A DNA stretch of 7,745 nt from Planctomycetales bacterium (GCA_027451455.1 DAIDJI010000245.1:1-7745); one strand, 5' to 3'. Shown: positions 1-6,718, counted from the stretch's first letter. The notes: generated by a model from the sequence alone, not told the origin. Numbers and translations: made by a program.

Positions 1-147
1 GCCGCCGAGGAGAACGAGCACAAGGCGGTCGCGTTCGACCTCTTCGTCGCCGCCGGCGGCACCTACGCCGAGCGCGTCGTGGCGATGCTGGGCGCCACGC
101 TCGTGTTCTGGACGAAGAACGTGTCGGGCAGCTCGCGCTTGACGTAG
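1..147 (+). CDS. Fragment of PF10118-like predicted metal-dependent hydrolase, both ends missing
   Basis: Plus-strand frame 1 is open from the window edge to a TAG at 145-147 (48 residues). It begins AAEENEHKAVAFDLF and continues into a GGTYAERVVAMLGATLVFW segment. The EExEHKAVAFD pattern followed by a G-x-Y-x-x-R stretch and a hydrophobic helix is what I know from the predicted metal-dependent hydrolase family (PF10118/COG3687), whose Glu and His residues are thought to bind metal. All of the first 40 codons end in G or C, as in real high-GC coding DNA. The resemblance stops near base 111-120. The last residues (VSGSSRLT) are antisense to the prepilin gene and are probably not native. The fragment has no start and no true end, and it points into the end of the minus-strand pilus cluster. 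It is either a relic or the edge of a chimeric join. The family call is from memory of the motif, not from a search. Confidence 0.55.
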   Translation, partial: AAEENEHKAVAFDLFVAAGGTYAERVVAMLGATLVFWTKNVSGSSRLT

Positions 148-524
148 TCATACCAGGCGATGACCTGGGCCCGCAGCAAGCCCGCCATCGGCAGGGTGGT
201 TCCGCTGTTCCAGACCGAGCCCATCAGCAGGTGCGCCGAGTTCGGCTCGGGCCGCCTCTGCATCAGGGCCGCGAGCCGATCATTCAGCCCCCCCTCAAGC
301 TTGGTGATGAGCGTCTGGGTCGCTCGCTCCTGGGCTCGCTTCACCGAGTTCATCGAGGCGTTGAGGATGAAGGCGAGAAGGATGCCGATGATCACCATCA
401 CGACCATCAACTCGACGAGAGTGAACCCACGGCCCGCCCGGTCAACGGTCGGACGGAGAACGGCGAGGGGAGGGCCAACCGCCGCCCTGGTCTCGGGTTC
501 CGTCTCTCGGATTCGATCGCTCAT
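63..524 (-). CDS. Prepilin-like protein with class III leader, probably truncated by the left-edge junction
   Basis: A 153-residue protein with a type IV prepilin N-terminus. A 33-residue hydrophilic leader ends in Gly33, followed by Phe34-Thr-Leu-Val-Glu38 and a hydrophobic helix to about residue 54. A prepilin peptidase would cut between Gly33 and Phe34, and Glu38 is the conserved +5 glutamate used in subunit docking. The start is an ATG preceded by GAGGGG at 530-535 with a 5-base spacer, so I trust it. After the helix there is an amphipathic stretch (residues 55-90), then a region ending in RELPDTFFVQN. The last dozen residues (from Thr141) are encoded antisense to the hydrolase-like fragment and look like readthrough into foreign sequence, so the true C-terminus is probably missing. 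It is the last gene of the cluster and likely a minor pilin or pseudopilin. The exact subclass (GspH/I/J or other) cannot be told. Confidence 0.75.
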   Translation of the reverse strand: MSDRIRETEPETRAAVGPPLAVLRPTVDRAGRGFTLVELMVVMVIIGILLAFILNASMNSVKRAQERATQTLITKLEGGLNDRLAALMQRRPEPNSAHLLMGSVWNSGTTLPMAGLLRAQVIAWYDYVKRELPDTFFVQNTSVAPSIATTRSA

Positions 525-665
525 GACTGCCCCTCGCGTCGGTCCAGGAACGAGAATCAGGACCCGGTCTCTGCCTCTGGGATGGTCGGTGCAGACGGTC
601 TGCGCAGGCCGTCCCCGCGAAGCCCGGCCGGGACCGGTCGAATGGTCGTCGCTCAGGACGCCGGG
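525..665. other. Gap between the two prepilin genes
   Basis: A 141-base spacer with no credible gene. It holds the Shine-Dalgarno of the downstream prepilin (GAGGGG, 530-535) and a 13-base palindrome, GCAGAC-g-GTCTGC, at 591-603. The palindrome lacks a T-tract, and I cannot assign it a role. No clear promoter was seen. Confidence 0.5.
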
Positions 666-1898
666 TTAGTCGAGCGTCCCCGACTTGAAGTTTGTCAGAT
701 TATCGAACTCACGCTGACGAATACTGCCATCGGTTTCCTTGCCGTACGAACCGCCGTAGAAGGTGCTGTTCGGATCGAACGGCAATGGCTCGCCCGAGGT
801 CGATTGCGAGTTCGAAACATACTGCCCGCCCACACCGTAAAGCCCGTCCAGTCCGGCCGAGATGATCTGGAACGTCTGCGGGTTCTGGTAGATCACACTG
901 CCGGTGGCCGGCTGGGTGCTCGACGAGGTGTACGGGTTGGGCGACGCAGAGATCGCGCCGGAGCCGTACGACGCCGACGAGGGGTGATTGGTCGGGAACG
1001 GAAGCTTGAACTCGAGCTCGATCGGCGCGTTGCCCATCACGTCGGACTCGGTCAGGAAGTTCACGTCGTTGGGATCGTAGTTGTTGTTGCCGTAGGCGTT
1101 GAAATAGGCATAGAAATTGAGCTGGCCGGTCACAGCGGGCGGGCCGCTGTTCAGGCTATCGTAATAGGCAGGGATTTGACTTTTGGTTTGCGGGTCGAGG
1201 AACAGCCGGCCCGGGTTGAACTGGTAGAACGCCTCCTGGCGATTGGCGTTGTACATCTTGTTGCCGACGATCATGTTCGAGAAGGGATTCGTCGGATCCT
1301 TACCGAAGCCGGTCAGGCCGTAGGTGCCGCTGGTCGGATCGAGGAGCGGGACACCACCCAGGAAGAAGACCAGGCACTCGTGGCCGTGCAGGATATACGC
1401 CCCGTCCATCTGGCCGTTGCCGTTGAAGTCGTACCAGGTATTACCCGGAAGGGCCGAGGTGGTCGTGAGCCGGGGCCAGAACTTGCGGAGCGCGGCCACC
1501 GACCGCTGCGCGAGCTGCGAGACATAGATATCCCCCGCACCGATGGAGGTCGGATCGAGGCCACCCGCATTCAGGGCGATCGTGGTCTCGCTCAGGAACG
1601 GCAGATAGTTGCCGTTCTCGACGCAGAGGAACCGGCTAGGGGGATAATCGCCGTACTTGGCCTTGAAGTTGGCCAGAGCCTGCGCGAGCTGGTTGATCTC
1701 GGCCGAGACGGCGGCGTTCCGGGCCGTCTTGATCGCTCCGTTGATCGCGGGGAGGAGCAGCCCGATCAGGATCGCCAGCACCACAATCACAACCAGCAGT
1801 TCCACCAGCGTGAAGCCCTTGCTGGCCGGTCTCTGTTCCCGGCCTCCCGTCGCGCGACGGCCGGATCGGCTCGCTTTGCTCGTCGTCAGGCGGATCAT
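666..1898 (-). CDS. Large GspG-like prepilin with class III signal and C-terminal planctomycete-style domain
   Basis: A 410-residue secreted filament subunit. The leader is 28 residues, basic, and ends in Lys27-Gly28. The mature protein starts Phe29-Thr-Leu-Val-Glu33 and continues with a hydrophobic helix to about residue 52. Cleavage and N-methylation would be done by a prepilin peptidase. Residues 53-90 form the amphipathic alpha1-C helix ending in the GspG-like 'FKAKYGDYPPSRF' segment. The C-terminal domain is much longer than that of classical GspG (about 140 residues). It is rich in Asn, Gly, Ser and Tyr, contains DFNGNGQMDG at 157-166 (a possible Ca2+ loop), SAGLDGLYG at 347-355, and ends near EFDNLTNF. 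Cysteines occur at 92 and 175. I chose the ATG at 1898 because GGGAGG (1903-1908) lies just upstream. The frame also has an ATG at 1913 and a GTG at 1934, which would lengthen the leader by 5 or 12 residues. It lies 139 bases after pilC. Major subunit versus minor pseudopilin cannot be decided here. Confidence 0.88.
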   Translation of the reverse strand: MIRLTTSKASRSGRRATGGREQRPASKGFTLVELLVVIVVLAILIGLLLPAINGAIKTARNAAVSAEINQLAQALANFKAKYGDYPPSRFLCVENGNYLPFLSETTIALNAGGLDPTSIGAGDIYVSQLAQRSVAALRKFWPRLTTTSALPGNTWYDFNGNGQMDGAYILHGHECLVFFLGGVPLLDPTSGTYGLTGFGKDPTNPFSNMIVGNKMYNANRQEAFYQFNPGRLFLDPQTKSQIPAYYDSLNSGPPAVTGQLNFYAYFNAYGNNNYDPNDVNFLTESDVMGNAPIELEFKLPFPTNHPSSASYGSGAISASPNPYTSSSTQPATGSVIYQNPQTFQIISAGLDGLYGVGGQYVSNSQSTSGEPLPFDPNSTFYGGSYGKETDGSIRQREFDNLTNFKSGTLD

Positions 1899-1902
1899 CG
1901 GT

Positions 1903-1908
1903 CCTCCC
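1903..1908 (-). promoter_or_regulatory. Shine-Dalgarno deciding the GspG-like prepilin start
   Basis: GGGAGG on the minus strand, with a 4-base spacer to the ATG at 1898-1896. The upstream in-frame GTG (1934) and ATG (1913) have no comparable purine tract. This favours the 1898 start. Confidence 0.6.
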
Positions 1909-1986
1909 ACCATAAGGCAACCAGGGGTCGTCACACGTTTCGAGCGGCAAGCCCGGGAACAGAGAGTCGGCGATCAGGGGAAGGGA

Positions 1987-2012
1987 CGGCCTCGCTAGAA
2001 CGTGCGAGGCCG
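1987..2012 (-). terminator. Candidate hairpin downstream of pilC
   Basis: A perfect 9-bp inverted repeat (CGGCCTCGC / GCGAGGCCG) with an 8-base loop (1996-2003) begins 26 bases after the pilC stop. On the minus strand the stem is followed by a C/T-rich stretch (TCCCTTCCCC) rather than a U-run, so it is at best an imperfect intrinsic terminator or an mRNA-stabilising or attenuating hairpin. A T7 run lies at 2028-2034 on the plus-strand side, 15 bases from the stem, which is too far for a standard plus-strand terminator. Confidence 0.4.
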
Positions 2013-2037
2013 CCCGCTGTCTCACGATTTTTTTCGA

Positions 2038-3282
2038 TCAGCCCGAAAGCTTCGAGATCAGGGTGATCAGCGGCAGGAACAACGCGATGACGATGAAGCC
2101 GATGATGCCGCCGAGCACGACGATCATGAGCGGCTCGAGCAGGCTCACCAGGCTCTCGACGGCCGTCTCGACCTCTTCGTCGTAGTTGTCCGCGACCTTG
2201 TTGAGCATGGTGTCGAGTTCGCCCGTCTCCTCGCCGACGTCGATCATGTTCACGACGATGTCGTCGACGATTCGAGCTTCCTTCAGCGGCTGAGCAATCG
2301 TCTCGCCCTCGCGAATGCTCTCGTAGATCCGGGTAAACGCCCGCTCGAAGACGGCGTTGCCAGCCGTGTCGCGGACGATGTTCAGCGATTCGAGGATCGG
2401 AACGCCCGAGGTGACCAGCGTTCCCAGGGTGCGCGTCGTCCGGGCCACCGTGGATTTCTCGACGATCGCCCCCATGACCGGGATCATCAATTTTATCCGG
2501 TCGCAGACATAAGCCCCCGTTTGATTTCGGTACAGGAGCTTGATGAAAATCCAGACGAAGAGCGGCGACAGGAAGACCACGTAGAAGTAATCGATGATGA
2601 AGTGGCTCGCCTTGATCAGGAAGATCGTCATGCCCGGCAGAGGCACGCCGAAATCCTTGAAGATGGCCTCGAACTTGGGAATGATGAAGTAAAGGATGAA
2701 TCCCACGATGGCGCAGGCGACCGTGATCACCACGATCGGGTAGACCATGGCACCCTTGATCCGGCGCTTGAGGGACTGAGATTTTTCCTTGAAATCCGCG
2801 AGCCGCTGCAAGATCGCCTCAAGGGCACCGCCCGCCTCGCCGGCCTTGAGCATGTTGCAATAGAGGCGATCAAACGCCTTGGGGTGCTTGGCACACGCCT
2901 CGGAGAGCGTCATGCCGCTCTCGATATCCTCGACGATGTCGCCGAGCGAGTTCTTCAGGACGCCGGGCTTGCACTGCCCTTCAAGGATCTTCAGGCTTCG
3001 GAGGATCGGCAGGCCCGCATCCTGAAGCGTCGAGAGCTGTCGCGTGAAGGTACAGAGCTGCTTCATCGAGATCCGGCCGATGGTGAACGACTTCTTCTTG
3101 CGCCGTCGTCCGCCCTTCGCCTTCCCGCGCGCTGAGGTCTTCTTGGCCTTCTCGGCGATCTTGGTGACGAAGAACCCCTTCTGGCGGATGAGCTGCTGGG
3201 CTTCTTCCTGGGTCGCGGCGTCGATCGTGTCCTTGACCTCGCGCCCGGTGTGATCCATCGCCTCGTACTGATAGGTCGGCAT
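2038..3282 (-). CDS. pilC: Type IV pilus / type II secretion inner-membrane platform protein PilC/GspF
   Basis: A 414-residue polytopic membrane protein, the usual length for the family. It is the platform that couples the cytoplasmic assembly and retraction ATPases to pilin extraction from the inner membrane. The N-terminus MPTYQYEAMDHTGREV is the typical 'x-Y-x-Y-x-A-x-D-x-x-G' start. Two GspF domains follow (about 73-197 and 277-400), each with the family's helical repeat: LPILRSL at 91-97 with GEAGGALE at 148-155, and VPILESL at 294-300 with GEETGELD at 350-357. Hydrophobic membrane segments lie near 180-202, 230-250 and 382-405. Residues 47-65 form a very basic Lys/Arg linker between the N-terminal segment and the first GspF domain. 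The ATG is preceded by an AAGGA tract about 8 bases upstream. It lies 98 bases after pilB, which fits joint function. The homologue could equally be named gspF, since the cluster mixes pilus and secretion features. Confidence 0.95.
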   Translation of the reverse strand: MPTYQYEAMDHTGREVKDTIDAATQEEAQQLIRQKGFFVTKIAEKAKKTSARGKAKGGRRRKKKSFTIGRISMKQLCTFTRQLSTLQDAGLPILRSLKILEGQCKPGVLKNSLGDIVEDIESGMTLSEACAKHPKAFDRLYCNMLKAGEAGGALEAILQRLADFKEKSQSLKRRIKGAMVYPIVVITVACAIVGFILYFIIPKFEAIFKDFGVPLPGMTIFLIKASHFIIDYFYVVFLSPLFVWIFIKLLYRNQTGAYVCDRIKLMIPVMGAIVEKSTVARTTRTLGTLVTSGVPILESLNIVRDTAGNAVFERAFTRIYESIREGETIAQPLKEARIVDDIVVNMIDVGEETGELDTMLNKVADNYDEEVETAVESLVSLLEPLMIVVLGGIIGFIVIALFLPLITLISKLSG

Positions 3283-3380
3283 GGCTCTTGTCCTTCTCCG
3301 GTGGTCCTACTGTCCGTCGCCCATCGTGACCTGGAATCCGATCGAATGCCCCTCGCCCCGGTTCGGATGAGAGGCCTCAG

Positions 3381-5096
3381 TCAGTTGTCGACCACCGTCT
3401 CGCGGAGGATCTCCTCAATGGTGGTGAGACCCTGGTGGATGTTCCAGAGGCCGACCTCGCGGAGCGTCCTCATACCGTACTTTCGGCAGGCCTCTCGGAA
3501 CTCGTCGAGCGAGGTCTCGGCGATAATCATGTCGCGAAGCGGGTCGTTCATGATAAGAAGCTCATGAATGCCCATGCGGCCCTTGTAACCGGTGTTGTTG
3601 CACTTGTCGCACCCCTTGCCGTAGAAAAACTTCTTGGAGGCCGCCTGCTCGGGCGAAAGGCCGAGTTCCATGCAGACCTCGGGCGCGGGGGTAAACTCGG
3701 TTCGGCAAAACTGGCAGATTTTCCGGACGAGCCGCTGGGCCAGCACGGCCTCCACCGTCGCCGTGATGAGAAACGTCGGCAGACCCATGTCGCGGAGCCG
3801 GGTGATCGCCGAGGGAGCGTCGTTCGTGTGCAACGTCGTGAAGACGATGTGACCGGTCAGCGACGCCTGGATCGAGATCTCAGCCGTCTCCAGGTCGCGC
3901 GTCTCGCCGACAAGGATCTTGTCGGGGTCCTGCCGCAGGATCGCCCGGAGGCAACTGGCGAAGGTTACCCCAATCTCGGCATTGATCGGGATCTGCACCA
4001 GGCCCTCAATCTCGTACTCGACCGGCTCCTCGGTCGTGATGATCTTGTCCTGAATCCGGTTGAGGAAGTTGAGCGTGGCATAGAGCGTCGTCGTCTTTCC
4101 CGACGAGGTCGGCCCAGTCACCAGGATAATCCCGTTCGGCTTCTCGACCACCTCGTACCACCGCGCGAGAGTGTCCTCGGGCATCCCGAGCTTCTTCAGG
4201 TCGAGCTGGACGACCGTCCGGTCAAGAATCCGGAGCACGACGCTCTCGCCGAACATCGTCGGCAGGGTCGAGACGCGGATATCCACCGTGTTTCCACCCA
4301 GGGCCAGCTGAATCTTGCCGTCCTGCGGAAGCCGGCGCTCGGCGATATCCAGATTCGACATGACCTTGATCCGGCTGGCGATCGCCGGGGCAAGGTGGCG
4401 GGGCGGCGGGACCAGCTCGTAGAGGATCCCGTCGACCCGATACCGCATCTTGTACTCGTCCTCGAACGGCTCAAAATGGATATCCGAGGCCTTGTCCTTG
4501 ATCGCGAGCAGAAGAACCATGTTCAGAAGCTTCCGCACCGGCGCTGCCTCGGCCATCTCCTCGATCGCTTCAAGGTCGATGGTGTTCTCATTGCGGCCGG
4601 CCATCTTCTGAAGGCCCTTGTCCTGCTCGATCTGCTTGACGACGTCCTGAATGCTCTCGTGGTGGCCCGCATAGAGCTGCTCGATCTTCGCCATCACGTC
4701 GGACTCGGCCGCGATGGCACCCTTGACCTCGACGCCCAGGAACATCCGAAGGCTGTCGAGGGTCGAGGGGTTCTGGGGCTCGGCCATGGCGACCGTGACG
4801 CTCTTGTCCTTCTTGTTCTGCGAGACCGGGATGATCTTGTAGGCGGTCGCCATGCTCTCGTTGACCATCTCGGTCAGCTCGGCCGGGATCGTCACGTCGG
4901 CCAGCCGGATGACCTTCATCCCAAGCTGCTCGCCGAGGGCGCGGAGAACCTGCTCCTCCTTGACCAGTCCCATCCGAACCGCGACCTTGCCCAGCAACTC
5001 GCTCCCGGTCCGCTTCTGCTCCTCCAGCACCTTCATCAGGGCTTCCTCGTCGAGGTAGCCCAGGTCGACCATGATCATGCCGAGTCGTCGAGCCAT
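3381..5096 (-). CDS. pilB: Type IV pilus / type II secretion assembly ATPase PilB/GspE
   Basis: A 571-residue hexameric motor ATPase that powers pilin polymerisation from the cytoplasmic face, complete and of normal length. An MshEN/GSPII_E_N-type N-terminal domain covers about residues 1-145; in some relatives this domain binds c-di-GMP. The linker and N2 domain contain KASDIHFEP (202-210), RRLPQDGKI (254-262) and MFGESVVLRIL (281-291). Catalytic motifs follow in order: Walker A GPTSSGKTT (328-336), Asp box TTEEPVEY (354-361), Walker B ILVGETRD (394-401), His box TGHIVFTTLHTND (414-426), then a Zn-binding tetracysteine CQFC/CDKC (461, 464, 496, 499). The Asp box has Glu where Asp is usual, and Walker B reads GETRD instead of GEIRD. 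No clear Shine-Dalgarno precedes the ATG, but the N-terminus matches the family and no earlier start is needed. It lies between pilT and pilC and is a paralogue of the partial ATPase at the right edge. Confidence 0.95.
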   Translation of the reverse strand: MARRLGMIMVDLGYLDEEALMKVLEEQKRTGSELLGKVAVRMGLVKEEQVLRALGEQLGMKVIRLADVTIPAELTEMVNESMATAYKIIPVSQNKKDKSVTVAMAEPQNPSTLDSLRMFLGVEVKGAIAAESDVMAKIEQLYAGHHESIQDVVKQIEQDKGLQKMAGRNENTIDLEAIEEMAEAAPVRKLLNMVLLLAIKDKASDIHFEPFEDEYKMRYRVDGILYELVPPPRHLAPAIASRIKVMSNLDIAERRLPQDGKIQLALGGNTVDIRVSTLPTMFGESVVLRILDRTVVQLDLKKLGMPEDTLARWYEVVEKPNGIILVTGPTSSGKTTTLYATLNFLNRIQDKIITTEEPVEYEIEGLVQIPINAEIGVTFASCLRAILRQDPDKILVGETRDLETAEISIQASLTGHIVFTTLHTNDAPSAITRLRDMGLPTFLITATVEAVLAQRLVRKICQFCRTEFTPAPEVCMELGLSPEQAASKKFFYGKGCDKCNNTGYKGRMGIHELLIMNDPLRDMIIAETSLDEFREACRKYGMRTLREVGLWNIHQGLTTIEEILRETVVDN

Positions 5097-5108
5097 CGTG
5101 GGGCGTCC

Positions 5109-5151
5109 CGGGGGCCGGGCCGATCCGCCGCGAGGTCCAGGCAGGCCCCCG
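5109..5151 (-). promoter_or_regulatory. GC-rich inverted repeat in the pilB leader
   Basis: CGGGGGCC (5109-5116) pairs with GGCCCCCG (5144-5151), giving 8 bp of pure G-C around a 27-base loop that ends 12 bases before the pilB ATG. No good Shine-Dalgarno lies between the hairpin and the start. It could influence pilB translation. This is seen as sequence symmetry only, and chance pairing in GC-rich DNA is possible. Confidence 0.3.
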
Positions 5152-5275
5152 AGGAGGCCCAGTCCGGTCGCGGCGGTCGCGCTGCTGTTGGAATCGGTCG
5201 TCTATCAGTGCGGTCGGAGATACGGTTGAAGATCGGTTTGCACGCCGCGACCGGAACCGGTCACAGCGATGGGCC

Positions 5276-5312
5276 GACCCGACCGGGCGAAGATGCCTAG
5301 ATCGGTCGGGTC
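5276..5312. repeat. 10-bp inverted repeat between pilT and pilB
   Basis: GACCCGACCG (5276-5285) and CGGTCGGGTC (5303-5312) form a perfect 10-bp stem with a 17-base loop, about 80-117 bases after the pilT stop. There is no T-run on the minus-strand exit side. A second small palindrome, GACCGG-aa-CCGGTC, lies at 5249-5262. These could be a U-less transcription or processing hairpin or a protein-binding site. The 296-base pilT-pilB gap holds no credible gene. Confidence 0.4.
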
Positions 5313-5392
5313 CGCCGGGGATAGCAAGGAATCAGGGTCGGGCCGAAGTCGGTTTGAAGGAGAAACGACGCCGCGAGGGCGACGGCGGGTTC

Positions 5393-6505
5393 TCAGTCTT
5401 TCTCCTCCTCGGCGTCGGGCTCATCGTCGAAGATCCCCTTCTTGGCATTCTCGATCCGCTCGCGGAGTTCGTTGGCCTTGCGAGCCTTCATGATGACCTC
5501 ACTCTCCTCGACCAGCCCCTGCTTCCAGAGATTGAAGAGGCTGTCGTCGAGCAGGATCATCCCATGCTTCCGGCCGGTCTGGATCGAGGAGTCAATGCGG
5601 TACGTCTTGTTCTCGCGGATCAGGTTCGAGATCGCCGGCGTGACGACCAGCATCTCGTAGGCGGCCACCAGACCCTTCGGCTTCCGGGGCAGAAGCGCCT
5701 GGGCCAGGATGCCGATGATCGCGACCGAGAGCTGAGTCCGGATCTGGTCCTGCTGGTCCTTCGGGAAGACGTCGATGATTCGGTTGACCGTCCCCTCGGC
5801 CGAGTTCGTATGCAGAGTTCCGAAAACGATGTGGCCGGTCTCGGCCGCGGTGATCGCCGCCGAGATCGTGGCGAGATCTCGCATCTCGCCGACCAGGATG
5901 CAATCGGGGTCCATTCGCAGAGCGCGGCGGATCGCTTCCGGGAAGTCGGGAACGTCCACGCCGATTTCGCGCTGATTGATCAGTGACTTGTTGTGCTTGT
6001 GGTAATACTCGATCGGGTCCTCGATCGTGATGATGTGCCGGTCGAGGTTGTTGTTGAGCCAGTTGATCATCGAGGCAAGGCTGGTCGTCTTACCCGAGCC
6101 CGTCGGACCCGTCACCAGGATCAACCCGCGAGGCCGCTGGATCAACTGCTCGATGACCGCGGGAAGCCCCAGTTGCTCGAACGAGAGAAACTCGTTGGGG
6201 ATTCGCCGGAGGACCAGGCCAATGTTCCCGCGTTGCTTGAAGATCGCCACCCGGAACCGGGCCATGTCGCCGAAGGCAAAACCGAAGTCCGTCCCCCCAA
6301 CCTCTTGCAGCTCCTGCTGGCATCGCTCCGGAGTGATGCTCTTCATCAGGGACGTTGTATCCGAAGGCTCCAGCACCTTCGTCTGGAGCGGGCGCATGTG
6401 GCCGTGGAGCCGGAGCATCGGCGGGCTCCCCACGGTCAGGTGCAGGTCGCTCGCCCTCTGGGTGCAGACCGTCTGAAGCAGCTTGTCGATCAGCAGCGTG
6501 CCCAT
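5393..6505 (-). CDS. pilT: Type IV pilus retraction ATPase PilT
   Basis: A 370-residue hexameric ATPase of typical PilT length (about 345-375). It powers pilus depolymerisation, as in twitching motility, DNA uptake and surface sensing. The N-terminus has the PilT hallmark RASDLHLTVGSPPMLRLHG (17-35). Motifs in order are Walker A GPTGSGKTT (133-141), Asp box TIEDPIEY (160-167), Walker B ILVGEMRD (203-210) and His box TGHIVFGTLHTNSA (223-236). Unlike PilB it has no tetracysteine Zn site and no MshEN domain, which separates it from the assembly ATPases. The C-terminal PilT motif, usually AIRNLIRE, reads AISNLIRE (291-298), with Ser for Arg. The last dozen residues are strongly acidic. GGAGGGG (6517-6523) lies 11 bases before the ATG. 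The 348-base upstream gap holds a candidate promoter, so pilT may start its own transcript. PilU is a possible alternative name, but the conserved N-terminus and motifs favour PilT. Confidence 0.95.
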   Translation of the reverse strand: MGTLLIDKLLQTVCTQRASDLHLTVGSPPMLRLHGHMRPLQTKVLEPSDTTSLMKSITPERCQQELQEVGGTDFGFAFGDMARFRVAIFKQRGNIGLVLRRIPNEFLSFEQLGLPAVIEQLIQRPRGLILVTGPTGSGKTTSLASMINWLNNNLDRHIITIEDPIEYYHKHNKSLINQREIGVDVPDFPEAIRRALRMDPDCILVGEMRDLATISAAITAAETGHIVFGTLHTNSAEGTVNRIIDVFPKDQQDQIRTQLSVAIIGILAQALLPRKPKGLVAAYEMLVVTPAISNLIRENKTYRIDSSIQTGRKHGMILLDDSLFNLWKQGLVEESEVIMKARKANELRERIENAKKGIFDDEPDAEEEKD

Positions 6506-6673
6506 GGCCCTGTTTTCCCCTCCGCGGGAACGTCGATGAAACTGGCGACACCGAACCGAGCGCCTCGCCGAGGCGCAGCGACTTGACTTTTTCCTGTCGA
6601 CCAGGTGTCCATCGAATCGTTACCGTGCGCCATAGGGTTAGGACAGTCATGCCCGGGCCCTGGCTGCAGCCGT

Positions 6674-6702
6674 ATTATTTCGGGGGAACCTGGTTGGATC
6701 AA
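6674..6702 (-). promoter_or_regulatory. Candidate sigma70-type promoter for pilT
   Basis: On the minus strand TTGATC (6702-6697) is followed after exactly 17 bases by AATAAT (6679-6674). These match 4/6 and 5/6 positions of the housekeeping -35 and -10 consensus. It is a rare A/T-rich patch in otherwise GC-rich DNA. Transcription would begin near 6667, leaving a leader of roughly 160 bases before the pilT ATG. No experimental support is available from sequence. Confidence 0.35.
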
Positions 6703-6718
6703 GCAACGACCAATCCGC

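Noticed and set aside
231..2066. 611-residue plus-strand open frame
   Set aside because: It is antisense to both prepilin genes. The translation is Arg/Glu/Asp-rich with no domain pattern, typical of a high-GC shadow frame.
2002..3135. 377-residue plus-strand open frame opposite pilC
   Set aside because: It is a charged, low-complexity antisense translation opposite a clear PilC/GspF protein.
3435..5300. 621-residue plus-strand open frame opposite pilB
   Set aside because: It is antisense to a gene with all its catalytic motifs intact, and its composition (Leu, Asp, Arg, His-rich) is that of a shadow frame.
6560..6576. GCGCCTC/GAGGCGC inverted repeat as a terminator
   Set aside because: It lies inside the presumed pilT leader, the loop is only three bases and no T-run follows on the minus strand. 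It is noted only as part of the intergenic region.
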